Shown here: piece by piece, positions 4,666-5,068 of the stretch
Layout of the letters: the number at the start of each line of letters is the position of its first letter
Numbering within the stretch: the first letter of the stretch is position 1
Assembly: GCA_009701115.1 (NCBI GenBank)
Contig: WLKR01000110.1
Location: 1-5,068, forward strand
Origin: Actinomycetota bacterium
GTDB lineage: Bacteria; Actinomycetota; Acidimicrobiia; Acidimicrobiales; RAAP-2
Length of the DNA: 5,068 nucleotides
Direction of reading: 5' to 3'
Program-made: the position numbers and the translations under genes
Notes under the pieces: model-generated
Database searches by the model: none
What the model was told of the DNA's origin: nothing
Seen by the model: only the letters and a program-made list of their open reading frames with translations

Positions 4666-5068
4666 GTGTTAGAGCTCGCCATCCTCGGACTCCTTATGGA
4701 CCGTGAACACCACGGCTATGAGATCCGTACCCATCTCAAGGATCGCTTGGGAATTGGTGGCAACGCCTCCTTTGGCTCTATTTACCCCGCTATTGGACGC
4801 CTCGAGCGTGAAGGCCTCATTGAAGAGGTCGTCACGAGCGAACCCCGCCTCGGTTCATTTTCCACTGGTTCACTCTCTGGTGAGCGGGCCGCCCTCAGGG
4901 GTAGCCGGTCAGCCACCGGCCTTGGTCGACGTGGTCGCAAGTCCTACCGCATGACCGAAATTGGTCGCCAGCAGTTCGCCGAGCGGTTGAGTGACCCCGC
5001 CACCCTCGATGACGCGCGCAGCTTTTCCCTGCGCATGGCTCTCTTTCGTTTCCTCACCCCCAACGCCC
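4666..5068 (+). CDS. PadR family transcriptional regulator (3' end beyond window)
   Basis: Winged-helix regulator, cut by the right edge after 134 codons. Residues 1-20 read MLELAILGLLMDREHHGYEI, the hallmark PadR start (helix 1 and the HGYE motif). ASFGSIYPAIGRLEREGLIE (34-53) is the recognition helix with the S/GxxYPAxxxLExxGLI signature, and RKSYRMTEIGRQQF (91-104) is the second wing strand leading to the C-terminal helices. Between the wing strands there is a longer insert than usual (about 55-90, with SFSTGSLSGERAALRGSRSA). GTG 4666 was chosen because it matches the MLELAILGLL start of relatives and fits the TATAGT -10 as a leaderless start; GTG 4657 in the same frame would add three residues. 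No Shine-Dalgarno sequence is present. From memory, the mycobacterial and streptomycete relatives lie next to inositol-3-phosphate synthase, so that gene might follow past 5068. The effector is unknown. Confidence 0.92.
   Translation, partial: MLELAILGLLMDREHHGYEIRTHLKDRLGIGGNASFGSIYPAIGRLEREGLIEEVVTSEPRLGSFSTGSLSGERAALRGSRSATGLGRRGRKSYRMTEIGRQQFAERLSDPATLDDARSFSLRMALFRFLTPNA

Noticed and set aside
4703..4954. Plus-strand 83-codon frame inside the PadR gene
   Set aside because: It is out of frame with the clear PadR reading frame that starts at 4666 and runs off the window.

Overview
This window looks like a conserved actinobacterial (Actinomycetota) chromosomal block: rpsF-ssb-rpsR-rplI, then dnaB, preceded by a small zinc-ribbon gene of the DUF5318 family and a divergent PadR-type regulator. 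From memory, Mycobacterium (around Rv0047c-Rv0058) and Streptomyces carry the same order. GC content is clearly above 50%, but codon use is not as extreme as in Streptomyces, and the SSB, S18 and DnaB sequences are actinobacterial in style. A lineage such as Acidimicrobiia would fit, but this is a guess from general character, not a demonstrated placement. The block is accessory-free: there are no insertion sequences, CRISPR, tRNA or phage genes, and no gene-free stretch exceeds 300 bases.

Layout, read along the minus strand from right to left. The DUF5318 gene (4579-4169) overlaps panB (4172-3351) by four bases. A leader of about 115 bases with several hairpins precedes rpsF (3235-2909). Then come ssb (2881-2426), rpsR (2426-1956) and rplI (1956-1510). 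ssb/rpsR and rpsR/rplI share one base each in TAATG junctions. A strong hairpin terminator (1464-1495) ends that operon. After a further gap, dnaB (1377-4) occupies the left end. On the plus strand only one real gene is seen: a PadR-family regulator starting at about 4666 and cut by the right edge.

How they work together: rpsF, rpsR and rplI supply ribosomal proteins S6, S18 and L9; ssb and dnaB supply the single-strand binding protein and the replicative helicase, so the block couples translation and replication genes as in many bacteria. panB makes the first committed intermediate of pantothenate (coenzyme A) synthesis; in the mycobacterial and streptomycete versions of this locus I recall a penicillin-binding protein gene in this interval instead. 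The PadR/DUF5318 intergenic region holds a 14-base perfect palindrome inside the likely PadR promoter, suggesting autoregulation and a leaderless mRNA.

I see no clearly new biological system. The points most worth checking are the long charged C-terminal extension of S18, the two mutually exclusive hairpins plus a CCG-loop hairpin ahead of rpsF, the DUF5318-panB translational coupling, and the palindromic PadR operator candidate.
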